Assembly (NCBI GenBank): GCA_965644315.1
Contig: CBFFRQ010000031.1
Location: 1 to 64,000, forward strand
Length of the DNA stretch: 64,000 nt
Reading direction: 5' to 3'
Source: Caecitellus pseudoparvulus
Lineage: Eukaryota; Bigyra: Bicosoecida
Each line of letters starts with the position of its first letter. Positions within the stretch are counted from its first letter, which is position 1. The translations under genes were made by a program, and so were the position numbers. A model generated the notes under the pieces. It did no database searches and was not told the DNA's origin. It worked only from the letters and a program-made list of their open reading frames with translations. This document shows, in pieces, positions 53,201-63,600 of this stretch.

Positions 53201-56195
53201 CTCACCTGATTGGGAGTTCCGTTGGGCCGCGTTCTTCCCAGAGGCAACCCTGGCCGCAGCAACCATCAGACTGGTGTACTCTGACAGCCCCGGCTCCACT
53301 GCCCAGTTCACCTCGCTGGGGCTCGGCGTCTTGCCCGAAACACAGTGCCTTGCACCAAACGGTACGTACGCAGCACTGCCATCCATGTTCAGACTTGCAT
53401 CAAAAGTGTCCAGTCCAGGACTCAGTGACTCCACCCCAGCGCTGGCTGCTGATGAGTTGCCAACCCCCACGGCAATGCGGCTTGCAAGCGGCGCTTGGCA
53501 AGACATTGGCGGCACGGGGCTTGAACTTGACGAAAATGGACGGATGCACATGAAGAGTAAGCGCAGGGACCAGGCATTGTCTCAGCTAAGTGGCTTGACA
53601 GAGAGAACAGAAGAGTGCACAAGCGGGGGGCTAGGAGCCACGATGTTCTGGGACACAGCTATGGTCGCAGGCCAGTCTCCAAGTCAGCGACCCCTGAGGC
53701 ATCTGCCTGATGCATGTGATTCTAACTTGCCACGCCCTGCCATTGGCGTGCTGGGCGCAAAGCAATACTTTGATGCCTTGAGCAGCATGCGCCTGGAGCA
53801 GTGCCCCGCCAGCTTCGCATGCGCGGCGGGGCATGCTACCAAGTGTGGTCTGTTTGGTGCAGACTCGTACTCCCGTGGGGGGCAGCAATTGTGCACAGCC
53901 TGTCGGCAGGGTTTTGCGTGCTTTGCAGGCATCGCCTTGCCCTGCCCTTCCACGCACTTCCGAGACGCCCGGACACGGGCGTGTATTTCTTGCGAGGAAC
54001 GTGCAGGCACAACCTGTGCCGCAGGCGTGCTGTGGAACAGATGCCCCGTCGGTCGGTTCTATGCTTCGCGGAGCGCGGGTGCACCCGCCCACCAAGCTGG
54101 AACCTGCGTGCCCTGTGCCCGCGGAAAGTTTTCAGACTCTTTGGGAGCCACAGCTTGCTCACGGTGCGCACCCGGAAGGTCCGCTGCCTTTGGGAGGACT
54201 GCATGCTATGCATGCTCGCCAGGCTCATCCACAGATGACAGCGAACCTGGGCAGGAGCACTGGGGACACGGCCTGGTCCAGGGTAGCCAGCCAGTTTCCG
54301 AGCCTCCCGGACGTTTCTGTGTCTCTTGTGCGGCGGGGCGGTACAGCTCGCAGTCAGGCAGCTCAGTGTGTGAGTCATGCCCGCCGGGGGAGTTTTCCCA
54401 GGGTGCGCGCAGGCACTGCAGCTTGCTTCCTCGACGGCAGCCTCCCCTGGTCACCAGTCAACTCTCCAGTGGACTGGGAGGTCGCATCTTGGGACCCCTT
54501 GCGACCCAGGGCGATAACATGGTGCCAATAGACAGTTCTCATGATCCCGTCCAACCCCTGGTCTCCGATCCGCAGGATTCATTGGGGATTCCAGCGTGGC
54601 TTGAAGCCCCGACCTTCGCGACAGACCCACAGCGCGCCCCCTTCGCAACGGCATACTTCGCCTCGGCTGCCAGACTGCAGGCATTGTTTGGCAACATGGC
54701 CGCGCGAGGAAATCACACAAGCGCGACGGTAGGGTCGATCTCTGGAGTCGCAGTGATGCCACACGAGGCTTGTTCGCGAGACGGGCCTGGTCCATGCTCA
54801 TTCAGTCTCCCCAGGCGTGAAGGAACACAGAACATATGCCAAGAGTTGCATGCACTGCTTCAGAGAACAGGAACCCATGGGTTCACAGTGGCTAACCACA
54901 GTTGTCAGGCCCAACCATCGAACTGGGCTGACAGTGACCTTCGGGCGTTAAGCGAGGATCTGTCGCTGGCAGCATGGTTTGTACCTTTGCAATCTGCGAA
55001 CCTCCTAGCCATGTCGACAGCGGCCGCTCTACACCTGTCCGCACACAACTCATCCCACTCTGTTCAACTGATAGCAGAGGCTTTTCTCCCTACGAAGAGC
55101 TTCGCTCCATCTTGGGGCCGAGCGGCCATCGCTTTGTTGCCCGCGTCCAGTGTCAGCCAGCTGACCTGGTTTGATGTGGGCCTTGCAGCCGGCGCCCTCT
55201 CAGATGACAGCCTGAATGACACTGCAATTGAGGCCTTGGCAGTCATCGGGCACCCTCTCACCGCTGCCCCTCAGCAATCCGCTGTGGGGCACTTGTATCA
55301 AAGCTCACCGACCGCTCGAGCTGTTTCTAGCCTTCCTGTCGGGGGCGCGGCAGAGTGTACATTCATCGACCAGCCGTGGACGGACTGGGTCAAAGGAGAA
55401 CTACAGCCGCTGAGCAATGCTGGAGAAAAGAGTGCGCCTCGCCTTCGCGCTCTGCAACTGGCCCACGGTGCACTGGTGCTCAACTCGAAGAGGCCGTGGG
55501 CCATGCTGCAACACTGGCACTTCTTGTCCCCGCCACCCGCGCTTCCCACGGCGCTGCAAGCTGCGATGTTGGACATCTCGAAGTCATACGGACTCAACCT
55601 CCGAGCCCGCATGTTCCATCTTCTTGCTGTGGGTAGCCCAGGCTTCAGAGTCAGCGGCTGTGCGTTCCGCAACGTAACTGTGCCTCCCCTCCATGTGTCT
55701 CCGCATGCTGCCTCTGCCCCTGTGCACGTAGAGCTGCAGAGGAGAGGGTGGGCATCAGTGAACAGTGTTGTGCAGTATGTGCAGATCTTCTCTAACGTCT
55801 CTCGAGGAGACCCTGTCCCCGGCGTCGAGCTTGAGGAAGTGCCGTCCAGTGAGCCAACGCTTGTTGTACATTCCGACAGCGCGACCGGGCGGCCGGGTCC
55901 ATCAGCTATTCACGTTCCACCTGCCTACATTCTGCACAGACCAAATTGTGGCGAACCTGCTCTGTGCTACTTTCTCGTGCCTCAGTTTCTGCTTCGGGGA
56001 GTCGTGGAGACGTTTGAGCAGTACGAGTCCTGGTCCAGATCCTTCGAGGATCCGCTTCGGGAACCCCTGAGGCCACGAAACGGCAGCATACTTCTGGAAT
56101 CCCGCGTCACACAGCAATTGAACGATGTCTGGCTAGGCCTGATCCAGGAATGGCTCCGTGTTGAGGCCGCTGTGTGCACGTGCACCCGTCGTTAG
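47269..56195 (+). CDS. Secreted kelch / cysteine-rich (GCC2-GCC3) mosaic protein, about 2,898 aa
   Basis: Exons: 47269-47394, 47470-47686, 47777-47833, 47899-56195, with introns of 75, 90 and 65 nt. The first exon gives a signal peptide (MASLCKRKPLLLGLLALAAF). The next exons begin kelch-type repeats (SAFVWGGLHAQ; later FVMIGGMDSSSAALDDVW and VVVFGGRSEGAVLGDAW), a beta-propeller up to about nt 49380. From 49420 to 50600 come about 14 ephrin-receptor-like cysteine modules (CxxCxxGxFS type), then an EGF-like unit (CSGHGQCMFGGCICAKEW). The middle has a degenerate von Willebrand A-like stretch (about 51430-52000) and many N-glycosylation sites. A second cysteine block lies at 53800-54430. No C-terminal membrane helix is visible; an extra 3' exon is possible. 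Likely an extracellular or secretory-pathway adhesion protein. Confidence 0.85.
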
Positions 56196-56491
56196 CTGTT
56201 GCTGATGCCCCCGGCGAGACTAGGTAACTCGCTTGCACGGGCAAGCATCGGGGCAGTACGCACTGAATTCCACCCGGCCCCCACACAACCGAAACATAGC
56301 GCACACCTGCTGTAGGGAATGGGGGCTTGCAACCTGCAAAGCAGCCACGTAGGCGCCCGTGCCGAGACTGCTTGTGAAAGCCAGGTTCCTCGGGCATACT
56401 GAGTTTGTCTGGGATTGACCCGCAACCTGTCTACGCAGGCAAGAAGCGGCCCACGGGGCCAATACATGATTCCAAATCACACTCTGCTACC
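56196..56491. other. Intergenic between two plus-strand genes
   Basis: About 300 bp, no gene supported. It should carry the LRR gene promoter. Confidence 0.45.
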
Positions 56492-57841
56492 ATGATCGGA
56501 AGCTCTCTGCTGCGCCACCGAATCCAGGCTGTCGCCCGGTCCTGGGCTCGAGCGCGGAAATTGGATGGCAACACAACCCCCGCACCTGACTTCCTTGCAG
56601 CGTGCAAAGGCGCTGCTGCGTTCCAAGCGACGATTTCACAAACTTCTGACGTGAAACATGTGCTGCAACAGGCCCATGGTGAGCGGCTCGTGTCTTTAAC
56701 GATTCTGAACGATGGTCCAGAGTCGCTGGAGGCTGGCCTGGCCTGCGCTCACGGGCTCTCGGATGCCCTTGTGAGCTTGGCTGTGCAGCCATCTGGCTTC
56801 CATGCTGGGCCAGTGCAGGGCTTCTTGGAGGAACTGCCCCCTCTGCCAGCTGTCGAGCACGTGGACCTCAGCGGGAGCAGACTCCGCGCCCAAGGCGCGT
56901 CCAGCCTCTCTGCCGCCCTGCTCCGCACGAAGCACCTGCAGTCACTACAGCTTGATTTTTGTGACTTGAGCTCTCGAGGTGCACAGTGCATTCTAGAAGC
57001 TGCTGCTCAGCTGGGACATGTCTCAAGGGTGTCTTTGCGAGGCTTGCACGGAAGCCTTGCCGCGTCTGACCTGCCAGCAGTCTTGCCACACCTGCCGTGG
57101 CTGCAGACGCTGGACCTCAGCAACTCGCCTCTGTCCCCAGATGGCGCAGAGGCCCTGTCGGCGACATTTCCACACATGCAGCGCCTGCAGCGCCTAGTGC
57201 TGCAGGGCGCCGCCCTTGACACAGGCTTATCGGTGCAAATGCGGCGGAGCCTGCAGCGCTGCCACAGCTTGCAAGTTCTTGACCTTGCTCGCAACCCGGA
57301 GCTAGGAGACCAAGGGGTCCAGGCGTGGCTTGACGCATCACTAAATTTCCCCATGCTGCAGTCACTGTTTGTGCATGGGTGTGGATCGAGCCAGCCATCA
57401 GTGCAGACTGCCGCAAGAACAGTCTTGAGCAGCCGCACCCTGACAGGGCTATCGTTGGGTGACTCCGAGACAGTCGCCGACTTCGGCCCGCTGCTCGATG
57501 CTCTAGTGTCAAGAGCTGCCTCCCTTCCGTGGGAAGCCTTGCACCTTGCTGGTGCTGCTGGGCCGCCGACTGCACTGCAACCGCTGTCCAAGTCTCAGAT
57601 GGACAAGTGCCTCGAAGGGGCCCTAGCGGTGTCGTGCATGAGCTTCCAAGATGTTGATGGCCACAACCTCTTGCAAAGCACCCAAACAGGCAGCCCTTCG
57701 GCTCGCAGCTGTGGCGCGCTTGATCCCCCGACACTGCAGGGTGCCATTGAGGATGCTGCCGTAGCGGCTGGCCTGCTCCCTGCCGACTTCCCAGGCAGAA
57801 AGCAGGCTGCGGCACTATTCCTGCGCGGATTTCACACTTGA
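56492..57841 (+). CDS. Leucine-rich-repeat protein, RNI type (449 aa)
   Basis: Start at ATG 56492 (MIGSSLLRHRIQAVARSW). The frame is open a further 87 nt upstream but without ATG. The N-terminal 25 residues are Arg-rich, without acidic residues and amphipathic, so a mitochondrial presequence is possible. Residues about 130-310 contain LRRs of the long ribonuclease-inhibitor form (VEHVDLSGSRLRAQGASSL; LQTLDLSNSPLSPDGAEAL; LQVLDLARNPELGDQGVQ). The C-terminal third has no recognised domain. The last 27 bp overlap the 3' end of the minus-strand SNF2 gene. Function unknown; LRRs of this kind bind proteins. Confidence 0.85.
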   Translation: MIGSSLLRHRIQAVARSWARARKLDGNTTPAPDFLAACKGAAAFQATISQTSDVKHVLQQAHGERLVSLTILNDGPESLEAGLACAHGLSDALVSLAVQPSGFHAGPVQGFLEELPPLPAVEHVDLSGSRLRAQGASSLSAALLRTKHLQSLQLDFCDLSSRGAQCILEAAAQLGHVSRVSLRGLHGSLAASDLPAVLPHLPWLQTLDLSNSPLSPDGAEALSATFPHMQRLQRLVLQGAALDTGLSVQMRRSLQRCHSLQVLDLARNPELGDQGVQAWLDASLNFPMLQSLFVHGCGSSQPSVQTAARTVLSSRTLTGLSLGDSETVADFGPLLDALVSRAASLPWEALHLAGAAGPPTALQPLSKSQMDKCLEGALAVSCMSFQDVDGHNLLQSTQTGSPSARSCGALDPPTLQGAIEDAAVAAGLLPADFPGRKQAAALFLRGFHT

Positions 57842-60496
57842 CGCCGCTTGTGCTTCAGGAGCACCGAGCGGGCCGCGGGCAAGAGCGCGCCTGAGCGCTT
57901 CCTTCTCGAGGGCGGCAGGCGCTGGATCGTCCCTCAGCACGGCCCCTTGTAGAGCTACCTTTTCAGAGGCGATGGCTGAGATGTGCTCCTCCACAGAGTC
58001 CTTGGAGGCCACTCGCAAGACACAGCACAGGTGCTGCTGGCCGATGCGGTGGATGCGGTCTTCACACTGGGCGTCGTTCGTCGGGTTGAAATCTGCGGAG
58101 TTGCGCCGGCCAACGTTGAGAGGAGCAGGCATGGGCTTGGGCACGGCACGACGCACCTGGGTCAAGGATTACTGCATGGTGGGCAGCAGTCAGTGTAAGC
58201 CCAACTCCCCCCGCCTTTGTAGACACCAGGAAGAGTTGAATCCCCGCGTCCTGCTGAAACTCGTCGACGATGGCGAGCCTCTCCTTGACGGGGGTGGAGC
58301 CATCCAGCCGCCTCCACGACCACCCTGCCACCGACCCTGCTCCCTCAAGGATGTCCAGCATTGTCGTGAACTGACTAAAGACAACGAGCTTGCGGGGGGC
58401 GATCGCACTCAGCATGTCCCTCACGATCCTGCGGGTGATGGCGAGCAGGCATGCGCGGCGCACATCGGCGCGGAGCGCGGTGCGCAAGCGTACATGACTT
58501 TATTGCTCTCTAAGAACACGCTGCTTGGAAGCTGCATGTCCCGCCAGCCCTCCTCCACGGCCATGCGGTGCAGCTCAAAGTCGCTGTACCCCAGCAGCCG
58601 CTCAGCTGCTCCTTGGAGCCTCTGTGACGCGGCACCGTGAGGTCTTTCAGTGCGGCAAAGCTGTTGTCGCCCAGACTCTGCCACTGCGGTGTTTTCCTCA
58701 CCTTCAAGCCCCCACTCCACACCGTCAGCTCCGCTTTCGTCGGGGCCATTCCTGTGTCAGGCAGGCGCTGCACAGCACCGCTCGGCTCGTGCGGCGCCAG
58801 AGTGCTCCTTGGAGCCTTACCTGGAAATGCATCTTCAAACAGTCTTGCCGCCATGCACAGCACAGCTACATGACTGTATCGTGAGCGAACCAGCAGAGGG
58901 TGGCAGGCGATCTTTCGGAGCACGGCGAGGTCATTGCGCCTGCTCCCCACCGTGTCAGTCACGCCCCCGACCAGGGGGAGGTGCTGCCGATCTTCCAGGG
59001 TTTGATGTGGCCGCTGCATGGTGAAGATACAGGCATCGTAGAGCTCCTGTTGACTGACGTGCAGGGCGGCCCTCACTCGCTTTACCACTTTCGGGGGGAT
59101 CTGCGGGAAGCGTTGCGCGTGCGCTCCGACCTCAGTTGCGATGCCGGCGGGCTGCAATACGCACAAGGTCTCGCAGCACAACAGCCTTGCTGCGCCTCAA
59201 AACCAGGTGGTGCAGCAGCTCAGCGATGCGCGTGGCACCTGAGTCTGCCTTGGCGCGCGGCGCGCCAGAGCAAGGCTTGTCCACCCATGCCTGCAAAGAC
59301 ACGGCAAGACCATGAAGGACATCAGACAGCATGCCGTCGGCCAGTGCTTCCTCCCATGCAAGGGTATCGCCTGGAGCGACTCCTTCTGAAGCAATGCTTC
59401 GCTGCCGTGCCACACCCTGCTTGCGCACAGCGGAGCTGAACTCCGACACCGCCCGGACCAACACGTCGCAGGAGAGGAAGGCAAGTATGTTCACCAGCTC
59501 TCGAAGGTTGTTCTGGATAGGCGTTCCAGTTACGAGCAGTCGCATGCCAGTGGGAGTTCGGTGCAGAGCCTTGAACTTGGCCGTGTTGGAGTTGCGCAGT
59601 TCGTGGGCTTCGTCAAGCACCATGACACCGAAGCGCCCGCCGGCCAACTGCAGCACTTCGTCCCACTCACAGCGCTCACTGCCACTCGCGAACTTAGATG
59701 CAGCTTCCACTGTTCGGTACGATACCAGCACGACACTCCCTGGTGCCAGTGCCGTTTGCCGCCAACTGGCCAGCAGCTGCCTCCGGCTCGCAGCAGAGCC
59801 ATCCAACACCAGCTGCGGCGCAGAGGGCACCCAGCGCCGGAGTTCGCGGCACCAGTTCTCCAGCAAGGAGGATGGAGCGACGATGAGGTGGGGCCCACCA
59901 CTGCCCCCCCTCCCGTTCGTCAGGAACGCTGCACAGGCGTGCCGAACTGGCAGGGGTGCCCAGGCGCAGTCGCCGAAGGTCCGCAGCCAAGCAAGGAAGG
60001 CCAGGACCTGAACGGTCTTTCCCAAGCCCATGTCATCGGCCAGAATCGCGGGCGAACCTGCCAAGTATCGACTTGCAAGCCAACGAACTCCTGTGCCGTG
60101 CGCGATGCGTGTGGCTGCACACCCTGCGCGGATTTTGAGCTCGCGTTGCTCCGTCGCCGCCGGCACCGTACCGTCAGCTTGGAAAGGCTTCAGAGCAAGC
60201 GGTGGCATGGAATGTGATCCAAGCTTCACACGTTTAAGCTGGATATCCTTCATCTGTCGTTTGAGATGGTACGCGATGAGGGACTTTGCCAGCCTCGCGT
60301 TTCGCGTCCACGTGGCGTGGCAACGCACCACCGTGTCTGCCTGCAACGCGGTTTGCCGCAACACCGCGACGATGTCCTCCACAACAGTCTCAGACATCCT
60401 GATGTGTGCATCTTCGTCTGCATCGCTCTCGCTCTCGCTCCCTGCTCGCTCGGCAACTTGGGCTGCAGCATCAAGGTCCGCGACAGATGCTGCCAT
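57815..60496 (-). CDS. SMARCAD1: SNF2-family remodelling ATPase, SMARCAD1/Fun30 type (779 aa, six exons)
   Basis: Exons: 60496-59165, 59100-58821, 58751-58702, 58621-58494, 58428-58157, 58092-57815. Introns are 64, 69, 80, 65 and 64 nt, and all junctions keep frame. Start ATG 60496 (MAASVADLDAAAQ). Helicase lobe 1: DDMGLGKT (motif I), VLDEAHELRNS (II), VTGTPIQNNLRELVNIL (III). Then RSKAVVLRDL spliced to IPPKVVKRVRAAL. The segment GYSDFELHRMA matches the SMARCAD1-specific insert. Lobe 2: RKLVVFSQFTTMLDILE, STKAGGVGLTLTAA and, after the last splice, DRIHRIGQ (VI). Fun30/SMARCAD1 slides nucleosomes and promotes heterochromatin and DNA-end resection. The N-terminus is short and CUE domains are not seen. 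Confidence 0.88.
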
Positions 60497-60681
60497 GCCG
60501 CAGACTCTCAAGCTTGCTGAATGGCTGACCTCTTGAGGCAGACCTGGCTTGCAATTCGGCGGAGAAGGGAAAATGGGATGGGAAGACTCAAGGGGCTGGG
60601 GGAGGAAATTGCCAGGTGGGGCTGGCTGCCTCGTGCATTGGGTTGCGTTGCATCGCTTTTGTCACAGGCCACACTGGTGAG
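60497..60681. other. Short spacer between two minus-strand genes
   Basis: 185 bp between the NAA25 stop and the SNF2 start codon. It must contain the SNF2 gene promoter. No motif recognised. Confidence 0.4.
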
Positions 60682-63600
60682 CTACACCTTCACGCCCCGC
60701 AACACTGACAGCCTGTCCAGTACGACAGACCGCATGCCGTCACCCCCGTCCCTGAAGTTTCGGCCGAGCATGTCAAAGCACTTGTCCACCGTCTCTGCGT
60801 CTTCATCAACGCCAGGATGAAGCGCGGGCAACGTCGGCCCAGACACAGTCCCGATGGCGCAGCGAGCCGGGTCGAACTTGAGAGCATCTGTGATAGCCTT
60901 GCCCAGAGCCTGGAGCTGTGACACGGCAAGCTTCAGAGCATCGGCACTGGGATCACTGGACCCCGCTGCCTTGCCACCGCGCACCTTCTTCTTGCCTTTC
61001 TTGGCCTTCTTCTTGGTCGGCAGAGCCTTGAACAAGTCGGTCAGCAAGAGTGGCACTGTGGCCAGGACCGACTGAAGAGCGAGCCCAGCCCTGGCTGCAA
61101 CACGAGGGCAGCCGCAGAACTCGGCGGGGGGTGCTTCCTGCAGCGCAGCGCTGAGCCCTTCAAGCTTGGAAGCCAAGTGCCCCAGCTCAACCTGGACCGT
61201 GTCCAAGTCAGGGCCGCCGGCTTGCACTGTAGCTGCCAGGGCCTTACCGGTGTGGGCCAAGCAGCCCCAGCATGAACCTGCGTACTCTTTGCCTGGGTAA
61301 GTCAGGGCGCTGGAGCAGACATCCCAGGCGCTGCCAGCCACACCTGTACCTCCGAAAGCCATCGGCATCCCACAGCCCACGCCCTCGCCCTCGACGGCGA
61401 GCAGAGCTGCCGCTGCGTCTTGCAGGGTGCCCGCCTTGGTCACCGTGCTTTCGGCGTTGTGTTGCAGTGCCCACAACAAAAGCTGCTGCTGGGCTTGCAG
61501 CAGGAGAGCTGCCTGCACGCGCTGTTGCCGCCGCCACCTCGCCGCGGCCACGCACTCCGCGGGGTCATCAAGAGTGGTGGGCGTGAGGACGTCCACGTCA
61601 GTGTTGTCCACCAGCGTGTTCAGCGCATCTGCAGCGCTGCTCTCCATCACGCCATCAGGCCACTCCCCTCCCAGCACGACAGCCTTCAGCCAGTCCCGCG
61701 CCTCCACCGGCGAGCGCGAGGGGAGCGCCACAAGGCCGTTGGCGGCCCGCGCTGCCGCCAGGGACAGGGACGACTTCATTCGCCGCCCAAAGCTGTCAAA
61801 GTCCAGTGCGGGCGCGCAGTTGCCTTTGGCGTACGCTGTCTTTGTGTTCTGCGGCACCTCCACCGTGATGTCCTTGTGCATGGAGCAGGTGCGCAGGGCA
61901 ACCTTGGACGCGCCCTCCACTTGCCCATACGCCAGCATGGCCGGCAGCGCAAACGCCTGCAGAGAGTCGTACTGCATCTGCTTCATGTCCAGGGACTTGA
62001 ACGTGACAAAGTGCCCCACAGGCGAGCCTGTGAGCGCGTACAGCCGCATGAGCTGCAGCTTGAGCTGGAAGTTGTGCTCGCTTGCGTCCAGCGCCAGCTC
62101 GCACAGCGCAATGGCTTGGGTCAGGATGGACAGGGCGGCCTCCTTGTCACTTGTGTCCTTGATGCGGGCGCTTGCGCATCGCACCATGGCCTCGCTGGCC
62201 AGCAGTGGCAGCTCGTCCCCAGGCAGCACGCCTCGTTGAGCGGCCTTGGCCTTGTGAGTGCACAGGCAGAATCGCCACGTAGAGCTCAGTGCGCACGCAC
62301 ACTGCCACCATGTGTCGGCCGTTGAGTCGGCCGTGCTGCTGGCGTCCAGGGCCTGAGGCAAGCAGTCCACAAGAAGCGACAGGTGAACTGCCGTGGTGAA
62401 TGTCTGGATGCCACGCGTGGCAGTCAGCACTGCATCGGGGACCGCCCCGCTGCTTTCACTTGCCTCCCCATCACCTGAACCTGACGCAGGGGCCGCTGCA
62501 AGTGCCTCGGTGACTGCCTGCACTGTGGCTTCAGTGGGGCGCGTGTCGCGGGCAATTTGTGCCAGGCATGTCACAAGAGCCGTCCGGGCTGCAGGTGGAA
62601 GAAGCCCCGGCGCAAACGTCCCGTTCCACGCCAGCGCAAATGCTGGCGCGCCTTCTGCAGCCGCTGAAGGCTTGGAGGCCCAGCCAAGCCAGCCGGGGCC
62701 AGCTCGTGCCGCCCTGGCATACCGGCGCAGTGGCGAGAAGGGCGTCGCGACGGGGCTGGCTTTCACACAGCCGTCACCCCGCATCACGTCTTCAGCCACG
62801 GGAGGGTGAGTGGAAAGAGGCCCCCGCTCAGACAGACTTGGTGCTTGCGAAGCGCCGCCTCCGCCCGCCCCGGCACTTGCGCGGGCCTCCGTCCACGGCG
62901 CCAGCAGCGTGTGCAGGTCAGGCACGGCACACGCCTTGTGCGCGAAACCCTCCAAGTACTTCACCAATGCCCCTGTTGCCTTGCTCCATGGCTCTCCAGA
63001 GCAAGTGAAACTCGTGAGGGCTCCGGAGAGAGTGCCACTGGGCATCACCGACCACGCAGCTGCCAGCTGGGCCGCCACCGGACTGCCCTCGGCGCTGGTA
63101 CAGGCTTGCTCAGCGTGCAGCATGCGCAGCGCGATGTACACTAGGCCTAGCAGGGGCCCACGCCCCGCAGACGCCTTCTTCTCGGAGAGGTTCGTCAACA
63201 ACACAACGCACGCCGCGAGGGAGGGCCGGGCGTCGGCCATCCCAGAGCCCAGAGCCTGTGCTGCTGCATGCACTTGGGCGCCGGTAGCATCGGCGGGAAT
63301 GCCAGGGGGTGTGAGCAGCGCCGCCAACTCGGGCGTGAGCTCAGCCGCACAGCCCAGCTCCGCGCACATGCACGCGGCCTCCACCAGCCCCGTGACGTAC
63401 GCCCAGTCATCGCCGTCCACCACCAGAAGCAGCTGCACGTACGTTACCCACGCTTCACGCCACTGGCCAGCGGCACATTGCAGGTCGACTCGCTCCCGCA
63501 GTAAGTCTGCCGGCTGCAGGACCTGCCCTGCTCGCTCGGAGTCGTCCGCGGCGCTGTCGGATGTGGGCAGCCATCCTCGAGCTGCCTCCGCCTTCTCCCT

